Source: CBDDLJ01 sp965230635 (lineage in GTDB: Bacteria; Pseudomonadota; Gammaproteobacteria; UBA1113). From it: DNA of 64,000 bases. The DNA is taken from NCBI GenBank assembly GCA_965230635.1, contig CBDDLJ010000009.1:186001-250000 (forward strand), written 5' to 3'. Positions within the stretch are counted from its first letter, which is position 1, and each line of letters begins with the position of its first letter. Positions 37,401-45,861 of the stretch are shown in pieces. The notes beneath the pieces were generated by a model. The model ran no database searches, had not been told where the DNA came from, and saw only the letters and a list, made by a program, of their open reading frames with translations. The translations under genes were made by a program, and so were the position numbers.

Positions 37401-38558
37401 TTGAAAAAGATTAAAATAATTATGTTTTTTATTGCTACATTATCGCTATTTGCCTGTGGTGATAGCGATACAGTCTCCAAAAACAAGACTGTGGAAAAAA
37501 CATTTTTAGTTAAGGAGAGCTCGGTTACAGTACCGCTTTATTTTACTGGTATCGTTGAACCTTTAGAAATCCATCATGTGTTAAGTCCAATTGACGGTGT
37601 TGTCAGTGAAAAATACTTTAAATATGGCCAACAAGTAAAAGTTGGTGACAAGCTTTATAAGCTAGCGATTGATAAAATGGAGAAAGAGTATATTGAAGCC
37701 GTTTCAATATATATGAAATCTCTAGATGATTATTTAGAAAAAAAACGAAAATTTACTGGCGCAGAGGAATTATGGAAATTAAAATTCATTTCGGATAATG
37801 ATTATCATGCTGAAGAAGTCGCAAAAAATGAAGCTTTTTTTGCTTTGAAGCAATCTATGCGCAATCTCAAAGACACATTAGCAAAAATAGGCTTAGAGAA
37901 AGATTTAGAATTACTAGACTTGCGCAACCCGAATGTTGTAGAGCAAATTGTTTCAAACAAGCTAGATGATTTTTTGGTTACATCACCGTATACAGGGATA
38001 GCATTAAACCCAGCCAGTTTAACAACAGTAAAGTCAAAAGAAGATAAGAACTCAGTTCTTGGCAGTGAAATTAAACAGGGTGAGATTTTATTATATGTCG
38101 GTAATTTAACCGGATTATCCATCGCGGTTAATGTTAATGAAATGGACATCAATCAACTTAAAGTTGGACAGAAAGCCGTTATCACTGGGCCTGGATTTCC
38201 TGAGTTCAAATTAGAAGGTGCTGTTGACTTTATTGACTCTCAAGGCTCATCAGAATCATCTTCTGTTGCTATTTTCCCTGTGCGCGTTGTTGTAAAAAAT
38301 TTAACACAAAAACAACGTGAGATTATCCGAATAGGGATGAGTACTAAAGTAGAAATCAAGTTAGAGATGAACGATCAAATACAAATCCCCCTCACGGCTG
38401 TTTTTCAAGAACAAGGGATTGATAAAGTTAATATAAGAGCAAAAGATTCAGATAACATTAACCCAACGCGTGTGGTCACGGGGAAAACAACAATAGATAA
38501 AATAACCATTGAAAAAGGGTTGAAGCCGGGAGATATCATTGTCTACAAAGATCATTGA
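37401..38558 (+). CDS. Periplasmic adaptor (membrane fusion) lipoprotein, MacA-like
   Basis: This is a 385-residue adaptor with a lipoprotein signal (lipobox LFAC, Cys19). It has a biotinyl-lipoyl-like half (SPIDGVVSEKYFKYGQQVKV), a helical hairpin (about residues 95-170) and beta-barrel and proximal domains. It bridges the inner-membrane transporter and the TolC-like channel. The start is TTG at 37401, supported by AGAGG eight bases upstream. Lipid anchoring instead of a membrane helix is a small departure from E. coli MacA. It overlaps the ATPase gene by 20 bases. Confidence 0.88.
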   Translation: MKKIKIIMFFIATLSLFACGDSDTVSKNKTVEKTFLVKESSVTVPLYFTGIVEPLEIHHVLSPIDGVVSEKYFKYGQQVKVGDKLYKLAIDKMEKEYIEAVSIYMKSLDDYLEKKRKFTGAEELWKLKFISDNDYHAEEVAKNEAFFALKQSMRNLKDTLAKIGLEKDLELLDLRNPNVVEQIVSNKLDDFLVTSPYTGIALNPASLTTVKSKEDKNSVLGSEIKQGEILLYVGNLTGLSIAVNVNEMDINQLKVGQKAVITGPGFPEFKLEGAVDFIDSQGSSESSSVAIFPVRVVVKNLTQKQREIIRIGMSTKVEIKLEMNDQIQIPLTAVFQEQGIDKVNIRAKDSDNINPTRVVTGKTTIDKITIEKGLKPGDIIVYKDH

Positions 38559-39234
38559 TTTAAAAGAAATAAGAAAATCTTATCACTTGGGTGAAAGTAC
38601 TCTGCCAGTGCTAAAAAGCATTAATTTTTCAATTAACACGGGTGAATTAGTCTCTATCATGGGTGCCTCTGGCTCTGGAAAATCAACGCTAATGAATATC
38701 ATTGGGTTGTTAGATCATTACGATAGCGGTTTATACTATTTAAAAGGAAAAGAAATCCATCTTTATAAAGATGATGATTTGGCGAAAATTCGTAATAAAA
38801 CAATGGGTTTTGTTTTTCAATCATTTTTTTTATTACCGAGACTCACTGCATTGCAAAATGTTAGTTTACCTTTGCTGTATCGTGGGATACATGAGAAAGA
38901 AAGTAAAGAGCGCTGTTATGAGCTACTAGAAAAAGTCGGCGTTGCTGATTTTGCTAAACACCATCCTAGTGAGCTATCAGGCGGACAGCAGCAGCGAGTT
39001 GCTATTGCCAGAGCGTTAATTGGTAATCCAACGGTTGTTTTAGCGGATGAGCCAACCGGGGCGTTAGATTCTAAAGTTGGCCAAGAAATTATGGATTTAT
39101 TTATCTCATTAAATGAAGAAGAGCAAGTGACGATTGTGTTAATTACACATGATATTAACAATGCGAAGCAGTGCAATAGAATTGTCCATATGAAAGATGG
39201 GTTGATAGTTGATCAAGATAAGATTGATAGGTAA
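38539..39234 (+). CDS. ABC transporter ATP-binding protein, MacB/LolD type
   Basis: This 231-residue ATPase has Walker A GASGSGKST, signature LSGGQQQR, Walker B VVLADEP and a D-loop GALDS. The Q-loop region VFQSFFLLPRLTALQNV is typical of the MacB/LolD branch. The TTG start at 38539 has GGGAG at 38530-38534 and lies inside the adaptor gene. The nucleotide-binding domain is a separate gene here, whereas E. coli MacB is a fusion. Confidence 0.93.
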   Translation: MSTKIIDLKEIRKSYHLGESTLPVLKSINFSINTGELVSIMGASGSGKSTLMNIIGLLDHYDSGLYYLKGKEIHLYKDDDLAKIRNKTMGFVFQSFFLLPRLTALQNVSLPLLYRGIHEKESKERCYELLEKVGVADFAKHHPSELSGGQQQRVAIARALIGNPTVVLADEPTGALDSKVGQEIMDLFISLNEEEQVTIVLITHDINNAKQCNRIVHMKDGLIVDQDKIDR

Positions 39235-39239
39235 TACAG

Positions 39240-40436
39240 ATGAATTGGATGTTGTATCTTCAAGAAGCTTGTGCGAATTTGATTTCGTCAAAATTACGCT
39301 CATTCCTTGCTGTGTTAGGTATCATGGTTGGTACAGGCTCCGTTGTTGCAATGGTATCTGGTGGGCAATTAGCCACATCTCATGCATTAGCTCAGTTTGA
39401 CCAATTAGGCACAGATTTGCTTTCAATTGCTGTCTATGAAGGAAGTAAAGAAGACGTGGGTAGTAAAAAGCGAGAAGAGCTAACAGTTGCCAATGTTGTG
39501 TCATTAGGAAAAAAAGTTCCAGCAATTATTGCTATAGCACCTTATACTTCGATTTATCCGGAGATTAGCTATGTAGGTCATGATATTCATGCCAATATTA
39601 TTGGCAGCACAGCATCGTTACAAGATGTCATAAAAATCAATATGAAATCAGGCCGATTTATTTCTGATTATGATGGTTATATGCCGTATTGTATTTTGGG
39701 AGCAGAAACAGCAAATAGATTAAAAAAAATCGGCGTAAGTGATCCTCTGTATAAGCAAATAACTATTAACAATAGAATATACACAGTCATCGGTGTGGCT
39801 CAACCTTGGAAAGAAAATGCTTTTTTTAACCAAGATATCAATAAGTCTATTATCGTACCCATCAATAGTTCGCTTTTATTATCAAGCTACTCAACAATAA
39901 ACAATATTGTCATGAGCATTGAGCCAGAAAAAAATGTTGATATTGTACAAGCACAAATACGTCAGGTTTTAGATCAAATCATTCCGGGCAAAAAATTATT
40001 TTTTCGTAGTGCGAAACAGTTAGTCAGCAGTATGATGAGTCAACGAAAAACATTGACATTACTTTTAGCTTTGATCGGTAGTATTTCTCTTATCGTCGGT
40101 GGTATTGGTGTGATGAATATCATGTTAGTATCTGTTGTTGAACGCCGCAGAGAAATTGGGATCCGAATGGCAGTTGGGGCAAGACGCAAAGATATACGTT
40201 ATTTGTTCTTGATAGAAGCCGTTGTTTTGTCATTGTTTGGTGGATTGTTAGGTATTATCATTGGCATTTTGACATCCTATCTGATTGCATTATTTGCAGG
40301 TTGGTCATTTGGCTTTTTTTTATTGCCTCCTTTGATTGGTTTTTTTGTCTCAGTTGCCGTAGGAATATTTTTTGGTTTTTACCCTGCTTATTCAGCATCA
40401 CAATTGGATCCTATACAAACATTACGTGCAGATTAA
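39240..40436 (+). CDS. ABC transporter permease, MacB type
   Basis: This is a 398-residue permease with the MacB layout. It has an N-terminal helix (about residues 20-42), a large periplasmic domain and three C-terminal helices. The segment SLIVGGIGVMNIMLVSVVER and the following RRREIGIRMAVGARRKDIRY are diagnostic. MacB-type pumps take substrates from the periplasm and drive them out through TolC by mechanotransmission. Substrates may be peptides, macrolides or lipids and cannot be read from sequence. It ends the five-gene operon. Confidence 0.93.
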   Translation: MNWMLYLQEACANLISSKLRSFLAVLGIMVGTGSVVAMVSGGQLATSHALAQFDQLGTDLLSIAVYEGSKEDVGSKKREELTVANVVSLGKKVPAIIAIAPYTSIYPEISYVGHDIHANIIGSTASLQDVIKINMKSGRFISDYDGYMPYCILGAETANRLKKIGVSDPLYKQITINNRIYTVIGVAQPWKENAFFNQDINKSIIVPINSSLLLSSYSTINNIVMSIEPEKNVDIVQAQIRQVLDQIIPGKKLFFRSAKQLVSSMMSQRKTLTLLLALIGSISLIVGGIGVMNIMLVSVVERRREIGIRMAVGARRKDIRYLFLIEAVVLSLFGGLLGIIIGILTSYLIALFAGWSFGFFLLPPLIGFFVSVAVGIFFGFYPAYSASQLDPIQTLRAD

Positions 40437-40546
40437 GCAAATCAAATGATTAACAAAAGTTTAAGTGAAATTTATTGTTAACTTGCCTCGCTGTGTAAAC
40501 ATTTTGTGCTATAGTTATCGTTAATATCAGATAAGAAACCATAAGT

Positions 40547-40577
40547 AATACTTTTACTGTATCCAAGTAAAAGTATT
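40547..40577 (+). promoter_or_regulatory. Perfect 11-bp inverted repeat upstream of the His/Tyr-rich peptide gene
   Basis: AATACTTTTAC (40547-40557) and GTAAAAGTATT (40567-40577) are exact reverse complements around a nine-base loop. The repeat lies eight bases before the GGGAG ribosome-binding site of the next gene. It could be a dimeric-repressor operator or an RNA hairpin affecting translation. Confidence 0.6.
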
Positions 40578-40595
40578 CAAATTTGGGAGTATATC

Positions 40596-40787
40596 ATGTT
40601 TAAGAAAATGTTTTTTATAGTAGCTTTCAGTGGTTTGGTATTGTTTCCGTTAATGTCTTCGGCTTTTACTTTTCATCATTATTGGGTACATCATCCGTAT
40701 GAAGAGCATTATGTTCCAATGATTTATCAGCATGGCTCTCATCACTACCATTATCATTACCACTATCACTATTATTATCATTATTGA
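40596..40787 (+). CDS. Small secreted His/Tyr-rich protein
   Basis: This 63-residue protein has a clear signal peptide with a predicted cut after SSA (residue 23). The 40-residue mature part contains 13 His and 12 Tyr and ends in an HYHYHYHYHYYYHY tail. GGGAG at 40585-40589 is well placed for ATG 40596. Such density suggests metal binding (copper, nickel or zinc) in the periplasm or outside, but this is inference from composition only. The coding repeat (CAT/TAT codons) is low complexity and could vary in length between strains. I know of no named family. Confidence 0.65.
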   Translation: MFKKMFFIVAFSGLVLFPLMSSAFTFHHYWVHHPYEEHYVPMIYQHGSHHYHYHYHYHYYYHY

Positions 40788-40921
40788 GGTAGTATTTGAA
40801 AGCGCAGTGGGGGTAAATGTACAGCAGTTTTTCATAGTAGTATTTGGTTATATCATTTTATTTATGTAGGACTGTTAACGTTAAAAAAAATATATAAATT
40901 TTTAACATAGGAGGGATCGTC

Positions 40922-41209
40922 ATGATATCGTGGCTAAAAACAACGCTAAGTTTGTCTCTAGCTACTGCTGCTATGCTGATGGCAGCAGGATGTACCACAG
41001 TTAGACAGACAGACTATGTCTATTCAGATGTGACAGTTGCACCAGCATCTCGCACTTATGTTACAACGACAACGAAGACGTATACGACGCGTACAATTGA
41101 TAAGAAATACTGTGTTGGACAGAGTTATTATTATTCTGATTATTGCCCTCCTGGTTGGCGCGGTACGGGTTATCGATCTTGTTATCCAAAGCGTTATTAT
41201 TGTTGGTAG
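40922..41209 (+). CDS. Small Cys/Tyr-rich lipoprotein
   Basis: This 95-residue protein has a lipoprotein signal with lipobox AAGC (Cys24) and a strong ribosome-binding site (AGGAGGG). A threonine-rich middle (SRTYVTTTTKTYTTRTI) is followed by a Cys/Tyr-rich tail, with CPPGWRGTGYRSCYPKRYYCW at the end. The four later cysteines could form disulfides. Function is unknown. It may belong with the preceding His/Tyr-rich peptide gene, as both are small, exported and aromatic-rich. An A+T-rich hairpin (GTTAAAAA/TTTTTAAC, about 40879-40910) lies upstream. Confidence 0.75.
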   Translation: MISWLKTTLSLSLATAAMLMAAGCTTVRQTDYVYSDVTVAPASRTYVTTTTKTYTTRTIDKKYCVGQSYYYSDYCPPGWRGTGYRSCYPKRYYCW

Positions 41210-41239
41210 CGAATATAACTATATTTGTATGGAGTGGTA

Positions 41240-42004
41240 TTAAAACCAGCTTGTAACGGCTAAGTTTCCTGCAAGCACTAGTGTCGAGCTAACTATCATA
41301 GTTCGCATAAATTTTGTGCCCCAACGGACGGCGAGCTTTGATCCAAAATAAGCGCCAATAGAGCCACAAATAGCTAGAGTGATACCCATAGGGTAATTAA
41401 CTTGGTTTAAACTGATAAAGACAACAAGTGCGACGCTATTCGTAATAAAGCACATAAAACGCGAAATTGCACTAGCTTGCACGATATCTAGCTTGAACGT
41501 ACCGGTAGCAATGGCGGTCCATAAGCTGCCTGTTCCTGCACCTAAAAAGCCACTGTAAATACCTAACAGGGTACTGATCAGGGTTGTCCAAGGTGATTTA
41601 GGTGTTAAAGCAGATCGATCAGTTTGTTCAACATGGTTTTTTGTCGGGATTAATAAATAAATGGCCATGCAAGCGATTAATATGGGTAAGAGCATTTTTA
41701 ACAGTTCGTTAGATAACAATTGTGTCAAAATGACACCCAGCACAGAGCCAATCATTGAAGCAATCATAGCGGCTATCCAAAACCTAGGTTGAAAAAATCC
41801 ATTGCGCATGAAACACCATGCCGACGTCAGTAGACTGGATGTTGTGTATAGTTTATTGGTGCCTAATGCTAATTGTGGAGGGACGCCAACTAACAACAAG
41901 ACTGGCAGTATCAATAAACCGCTACTTCCCGCAATAGCAGAAATAAAGCCAGCAAATAATGAGACACAAGCTAAAATTTCATATGTAAAGGATGTTGTGG
42001 TCAA
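41240..42004 (-). CDS. TauE/SafE-family membrane permease
   Basis: This 254-residue membrane protein has about eight hydrophobic segments in two related halves. The paired glycine-rich motifs are FISAIAGSSGLLILPVLLL and IYSGFLGAGTGSLWTAIA. This is the TauE/SafE (YfcA-like) family, often linked to export of sulfite or other organosulfur anions. The substrate here is unknown. It is convergent with the small lipoprotein gene, with only 30 bases between stops. Confidence 0.9.
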   Translation of the reverse strand: MTTTSFTYEILACVSLFAGFISAIAGSSGLLILPVLLLVGVPPQLALGTNKLYTTSSLLTSAWCFMRNGFFQPRFWIAAMIASMIGSVLGVILTQLLSNELLKMLLPILIACMAIYLLIPTKNHVEQTDRSALTPKSPWTTLISTLLGIYSGFLGAGTGSLWTAIATGTFKLDIVQASAISRFMCFITNSVALVVFISLNQVNYPMGITLAICGSIGAYFGSKLAVRWGTKFMRTMIVSSTLVLAGNLAVTSWF

Positions 42005-42314
42005 AAAAATACTCCTTTTCCTTTTTTTGCCCTTATTCTAGGCACTATCTATCGTAAGGCCTGTATAAGATAAACGCAAAATTGATGCCAATTATATGTT
42101 TATAAACGAAAATACTCATATATTATATTATTTTTAAAGAGTAGCAGAGGATTGTATCGCCTATATTTCAATAGGATGGAATTTTGTTTCTAGATTGTAA
42201 CAAATCATAAGGTGAAGAAAGTTGATCAAAAAAACCAATAATTGTAACTGAATTTAGTTGCAGCTAGTGTGTTTTTCTGCTATCTCTTTAACATTAAGGG
42301 AGGTAAAATTACGT
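42005..42314. other. Intergenic region between the TauE/SafE gene and hicAB
   Basis: These 310 bases lie between divergently transcribed genes and presumably hold both promoters. The sequence is A+T-rich, with GGGAGG at 42298-42303 as the hicA ribosome-binding site. No other gene or repeat is supported. This is the left edge of the second accessory island. Confidence 0.5.
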
Positions 42315-42569
42315 GTGGGGCAATGGGACAAGCTTAAAAAACGCTTTAAATCAAAACCATGTGATTTTAAATGGGATGAGCTATGTAGACTTTTGGTAAA
42401 GTTAGGTTATAAAGAAAGTGCCTCTGGTAAAACGAGTGGTTCACGTGTGTGGTTTTTGCATGAAAAGCATTCGCCTATTAGTTTACACAAGCCACACCTA
42501 AAACCTGTGCTAAAAGCCGACCAAGTTAAGCAGGTATTAGACGCATTACAAGGTAGGAATCAGCTATGA
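42315..42569 (+). CDS. hicA: HicA-type toxin (mRNA interferase)
   Basis: This 84-residue HicA-like toxin has a double-stranded-RNA-binding fold. The sequence begins MGQWDKLKKRFKSKP, matching the family start, then FKWDELCRLLVKLGYKE and GKTSGSRVWF. The catalytic histidine region is ISLHKPH. GTG 42315 is chosen because it gives the family N-terminus and has GGGAGG upstream, although the frame is open to 42258. It overlaps hicB by four bases (ATGA). The order toxin then antitoxin is usual for HicAB. Confidence 0.9.
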   Translation: MGQWDKLKKRFKSKPCDFKWDELCRLLVKLGYKESASGKTSGSRVWFLHEKHSPISLHKPHLKPVLKADQVKQVLDALQGRNQL

Positions 42570-42916
42570 AAGATTTAATGAAATATAAAGGTCACTACGG
42601 AACGGTTTGTTACGATCCAGATGAGCCTATCTTCTATGGCAAAATTGCTTTTATCAAAGCGCTTATTACTTATGAAGCAATGGATGCTGTCGGAATTAAA
42701 AATGCTTTTGAAGATGCTGTTGATGATTATTTAGTATTATGTGAAAGCGAAGGAGTAAAACCAGAAACTCCTTTTAAAGGTTCGCTCAATGTGCGTTTGG
42801 GACCAAAGCTTCATGAAAAAATTGCACTTGAAGCGCTTAAAAATAATTTAACAATCAATGGGTATATTTGCCATTTATTAAACTCCCAATATAATCAAAG
42901 GGATAATAATATTTAA
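42566..42916 (+). CDS. hicB: HicB-type antitoxin
   Basis: This 116-residue HicB antitoxin has an N-terminal partial RNase H-like fold (YKGHYGTVCYDPDEPIFYGK) and a C-terminal ribbon-helix-helix DNA-binding segment (SLNVRLGPKLHEKIALEA). It should neutralise HicA and repress the operon. The frame is complete with no disabling changes, so the pair looks functional, in contrast to the decayed BrnTA pair just downstream. Confidence 0.9.
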   Translation: MKDLMKYKGHYGTVCYDPDEPIFYGKIAFIKALITYEAMDAVGIKNAFEDAVDDYLVLCESEGVKPETPFKGSLNVRLGPKLHEKIALEALKNNLTINGYICHLLNSQYNQRDNNI

Positions 42917-43161
42917 ATGTGTTTTACCGTTATATAACCTTAGCAACCCCCCACTGTCAATTAATAGTTAGGTTTTTAGGCGGACATAATTAGCCTCTCA
43001 TTAATCTTTAATTGGTTTTTCTTTTATACTTTGATATCGCTCTCGTAAATTAATGTGGATATAACGATCAGTAGCGGTCCAGTAAAAGTGGACAGCTGAT
43101 TCAAATATATCTTTGTAGAAAACCTACTGGCATGGCAACATTTTGTTGCTACCATGTGAAT

Positions 43162-43440
43162 ATGGAGTTAGAGTAGAACGATGTAAAAAATCGCATCAAT
43201 ATCGAAAAGCACTGATTGGACTTTCTAGATACCAAGGAGGTATTAAGTAATGAGCATCTGCTTAGACAAGGTATTCGCCGTGCTTATGGTGAAAATCGCT
43301 ATATAGCCATTGTGATGCTTCGATGTAAAATGGTTATTGTGGTATATACTCGACGCCAAGAGCGGTATCGTATTATTTCAATGGGGAGAGCCAATGAAAA
43401 GAGAAAGAAAACGTTTCCAAGACCAACTGGAACGCATTAA
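43162..43440 (+). pseudogene. Decayed BrnT-type toxin
   Basis: The frame from ATG 43162 reads MELE-stop-NDVKNRINIEKH-stop-LDFLDTKEVL. It continues as RYIAIVMLRCKMVIVVYTRR and YRIISMGRANEKRKK. This is the BrnT ribonuclease toxin pattern (W-x-D/N-x-x-K, K-H-G-x-D/S-F, RIIS-x-R-x-A). The TAG (43174-43176) sits where the family has Trp, and the TGA (43213-43215) where it has Gly, so two point mutations killed it. The 3' end also seems frame-shifted. It immediately precedes a decayed BrnA. Confidence 0.75.
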
Positions 43441-43643
43441 AGACTCTAGGGGATAATACCATCGATTATGACGATGACTTCTTCAAAGAAGCAGTCTATG
43501 TCCCTCCACGTAAGTAAAGCTTAAATTTGCGCTATGATTACGAGGTAATTGATTACTTTAAAAACCACGTAGGGAAAGGGTACCAAACGTTAATGAATGC
43601 AATCCTAAAAAAATACGTGTGGGCACAAAAAGATAACACTTAA
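43394..43643 (+). pseudogene. Decayed BrnA-type antitoxin
   Basis: From ATG 43394 the frame reads MKRERKRFQDQLERIKDSRG and stops. Shifted by one base it continues DYDDDFFKEAVYVPPRK-stop-SLNLRYDYEVIDYFK and GKGYQTLMNAILKKYV. The latter is the ribbon-helix-helix motif of BrnA antitoxins (LRLD-x-x-V-x-x-F and GKGYQT-x-x-N). One frameshift and one stop make it non-functional. Toxin and antitoxin have both decayed, as expected when a module is no longer selected. Confidence 0.75.
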
Positions 43644-43872
43644 TCAGATAAAAATTGTCATCAGTAAGATGGGATGTTAGTTTTAACACTCATGATTCTC
43701 CTTATATAATTCCGGTTTTTCTGGAGCTATTACATTTTCTGAATTATTTAACAACTTAGCATTAGCTGGATAGCTCTATTGGCGTTTGTATTCTCATGAG
43801 TAAATTGTTTACTTTTTAATTCATATATGGTAAAATGAGCCTAATATTATTTTTTTGAATAAGAATTATTAT

Positions 43873-44929
43873 ATGGCAAAAATAAAAGTACATTTATTTA
43901 ATTTTTTTGATATTTATTCTCACATGGAAATTGCCCTTGAAAACATATCAGAAAAACCAACTAAGTTTTATAAAATTGATCGCTGTAGTAAACCAGGCGA
44001 TTCGTGGTTTATTTATTATTACTCGAATTATCTTTTGCATTTAGAGCGTACCAATTTGGGAAAGCCACGATGGACATATTGCTTTGAGATTGAAGCAGAT
44101 CCAGATCAAATCGTTCAAGACTGGAAAAACTATTATGAAAGAACTGTTAAGAATACAAGTATCTTTGGTGAAAATTGTGCTATAGCCGCACAAAAATTTT
44201 TAACACATTTTGCAAATATTCCAGAGCCAAGTACATCCTATATAAGCTGGAATCATTTTTTTTTTCGGTATTATGTGGCCAAGCTTCATTCCGTGTCCAT
44301 TAACATTACCAGGTCGTGTTATGTCTAATGCTAAATTTCATACAAAAAAACGTGTAGTGTCGATAGATGATCTTAGTTCTGAATGCGGGAATGAATACAG
44401 AGAAAAAACAATTAGTATCTTGAAAGGGATACAAAGAGCTTACCCTAAAAAACAAAAAACAGCTCTTGCGCGATTTAACACGCTTACTGAGTTTTATGAT
44501 GCCTTAGACAGAGTTAGTACAAAGGCAACTGACTTATATCAACGTGGATTTCATAAAGAGGCTGACTGCGCCAAAAAGCTTTCTGATAAGTTAGCAAAAA
44601 ATGCTCAAGATTTCATTGAAAGCGATGGCACAGATAATTCAATTAACACATTTAAGTCTCGCTGTAAGCAGGATATTAATGTTACGAAATCTATGTTAGA
44701 AAAACATAGAGGTTGGAAACAAATATTAGGAAATTTAGCCCTTGCCGTTGCAGGTGTTGGCGTTTTTTATCTGCTGGCAGCCTCTGTAAACAAAGTAAAA
44801 ACTGGACATTTCCTCTTTTTTAAAACAAACGCCATGAAAAAAGTGGATCAGGTAACCATCGGCATATCGTTAGCTTGTGAAAGAGCATTGGCAATAAATA
44901 AAACATCTTTGACGCTAAGGGGTAGATAA
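43873..44929 (+). pseudogene. Effector-like membrane protein gene split by a frameshift at a T10 run
   Basis: Two overlapping frames make one protein of about 351 residues if a run of ten T (44256-44265) is read as nine. The first half (from ATG 43873, MAKIKVHLFNFFDIYSHMEI) runs to SYISWNHFFF. The second frame takes over with IMWPSFIPCPLTLPGRVMS. Its C-terminus has a helical region (AKKLSDKLAKNAQDFIES), then HRGWKQILGNLALAVAGVG with a hydrophobic stretch and TGHFLFFKTN. From memory, this C-terminal layout resembles many uncharacterised Legionella proteins thought to be Dot/Icm substrates. The frameshift may be a true mutation, phase variation, slippage or a sequencing error. Confidence 0.6.
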
Positions 44930-44931
44930 GG

Positions 44932-45081
44932 TTATTTGCAGATCTTGCTTCGTTACGTGATGTGAATGATGGCTCTGCTTTGTTATTAGCTGCGAGCCAT
45001 AGTGAAGTGAATACACTGGAATGGCTGCTACAGCAGCAAGAAACGCATATGTTTAGTAATTCAAAGAGAGAAACAACATAA
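44932..45081 (+). pseudogene. Ankyrin-repeat-like fragment
   Basis: This reading frame has no start codon and encodes LFADLASLRDVNDGSALLLA followed by ASHSEVNTLEWLLQQQ. That fits one ankyrin unit (G-x-x-A/L-L-x-x-A-A-x-x-x-x, then L-x-x-L-L). It begins three bases after the stop of the effector-like gene, in another frame. It could be the lost C-terminal extension of that protein or the remnant of another gene. Confidence 0.4.
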
Positions 45082-45144
45082 CGGATCTAAGCTGATCTTT
45101 TTTTAAGTTGGTTAGCAGAAAAAATTATCATTGGAAGCTAAACA

Positions 45145-45313
45145 GTATTAGGTTTTTTTAGTATTTCATAGGGTGTTGATCCATTTACTCCCGCTCGTGT
45201 GGGCGGTGATAATTATAAAAAGCTTCCCATTCTTCTAATTTTTTGGCAAGGTTCTGATCATCTTTATAGTCAATAAATTGATAAAACTCTATTTCGTCGC
45301 TACTACGTGAATG
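45145..45313 (-). mobile_element. IS481-family transposase fragment (C-terminal part)
   Basis: The minus strand reads HSRSSDEIEFYQFIDYKDDQ, then KKLEEWEAFYNYHRPH. After a frameshift comes NGSTPYEILKKPN. This is the C-terminal end of an integrase-core transposase (E-x-F-Y, W-x-x-F-Y-N-x-x-R-P-H, G-x-T-P-Y-E). It is a different lineage from the 19-kb copy and only the tail remains. Confidence 0.65.
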
Positions 45314-45459
45314 TTAAACTGATTTGCCTAGAAGCCCTGGAAAGCGGTCAAGAAAAGTGAATCAGTCTGTGCGAACATTACGGGTTCAGTTGCGTCTATC
45401 TACCGGCAGGCGAGGAGTTCTTCGATTACGATCTTTCTGGGTCACAGCAAAATTTGTAA
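45313..45459 (+). mobile_element. Possible transposase N-terminal fragment (helix-turn-helix)
   Basis: The plus strand reads VKLICLEALESGQEK-stop-ISLCEHYGFS, then EEFFDYDLSGS. This resembles the N-terminal helix-turn-helix of IS481-like transposases (E-H/F-Y-G-I-S, then R-F-x-x-Y-G-L-x-G-L). It has a stop and probable shifts. It faces away from the C-terminal fragment next to it, so the element has been rearranged or two copies are juxtaposed. The call is tentative. Confidence 0.35.
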
Positions 45460-45861
45460 AACTCTATTTGCTCCCAAAGGAATAGCAATGCGCCTATTCA
45501 AAAGTATACCAATGACAATTACCCAAGGAATCACCAACATTAAACGAAATGATAACGATCATGAAAAATAAGATTTAAAGATATCCTCTAAGTTATTTTT
45601 TATGCGCCGATGGATGGTTTCATCATTCAGCAACAAGAGCCGTGATATCTTTGAGTAACTGCAACTATCATTATAGTCTTAATTTGATCTTGAATTTTAC
45701 TGTTTCACTCTTTACAATGTTACACAATTAGTCATTGAGGTTCTTTAGTGCTAAGTATTTTTTTCATGGATCTATATTAATTTTAATTCTGATTGAAAAA
45801 TTGATCTTGCTGGTTATCGTAGTTGTGACGCAGTTTTAGGCTGAGCAGGAAGCAATAGTTG
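45460..45861. other. Non-coding region downstream of the STAND gene
   Basis: These 402 bases follow the stop of the minus-strand STAND gene. They hold no frame with recognisable content, only A+T-rich sequence with scattered stops. No terminator with a T-tract was recognised. It may be decayed insertion-sequence DNA continuing from the fragments at 45145-45459. Confidence 0.4.

Noticed and set aside
43077..43093. GTCCA-N7-TGGAC as an insertion-sequence end
   Set aside because: A five-base inverted repeat is too short, and no matching second end was found near it.
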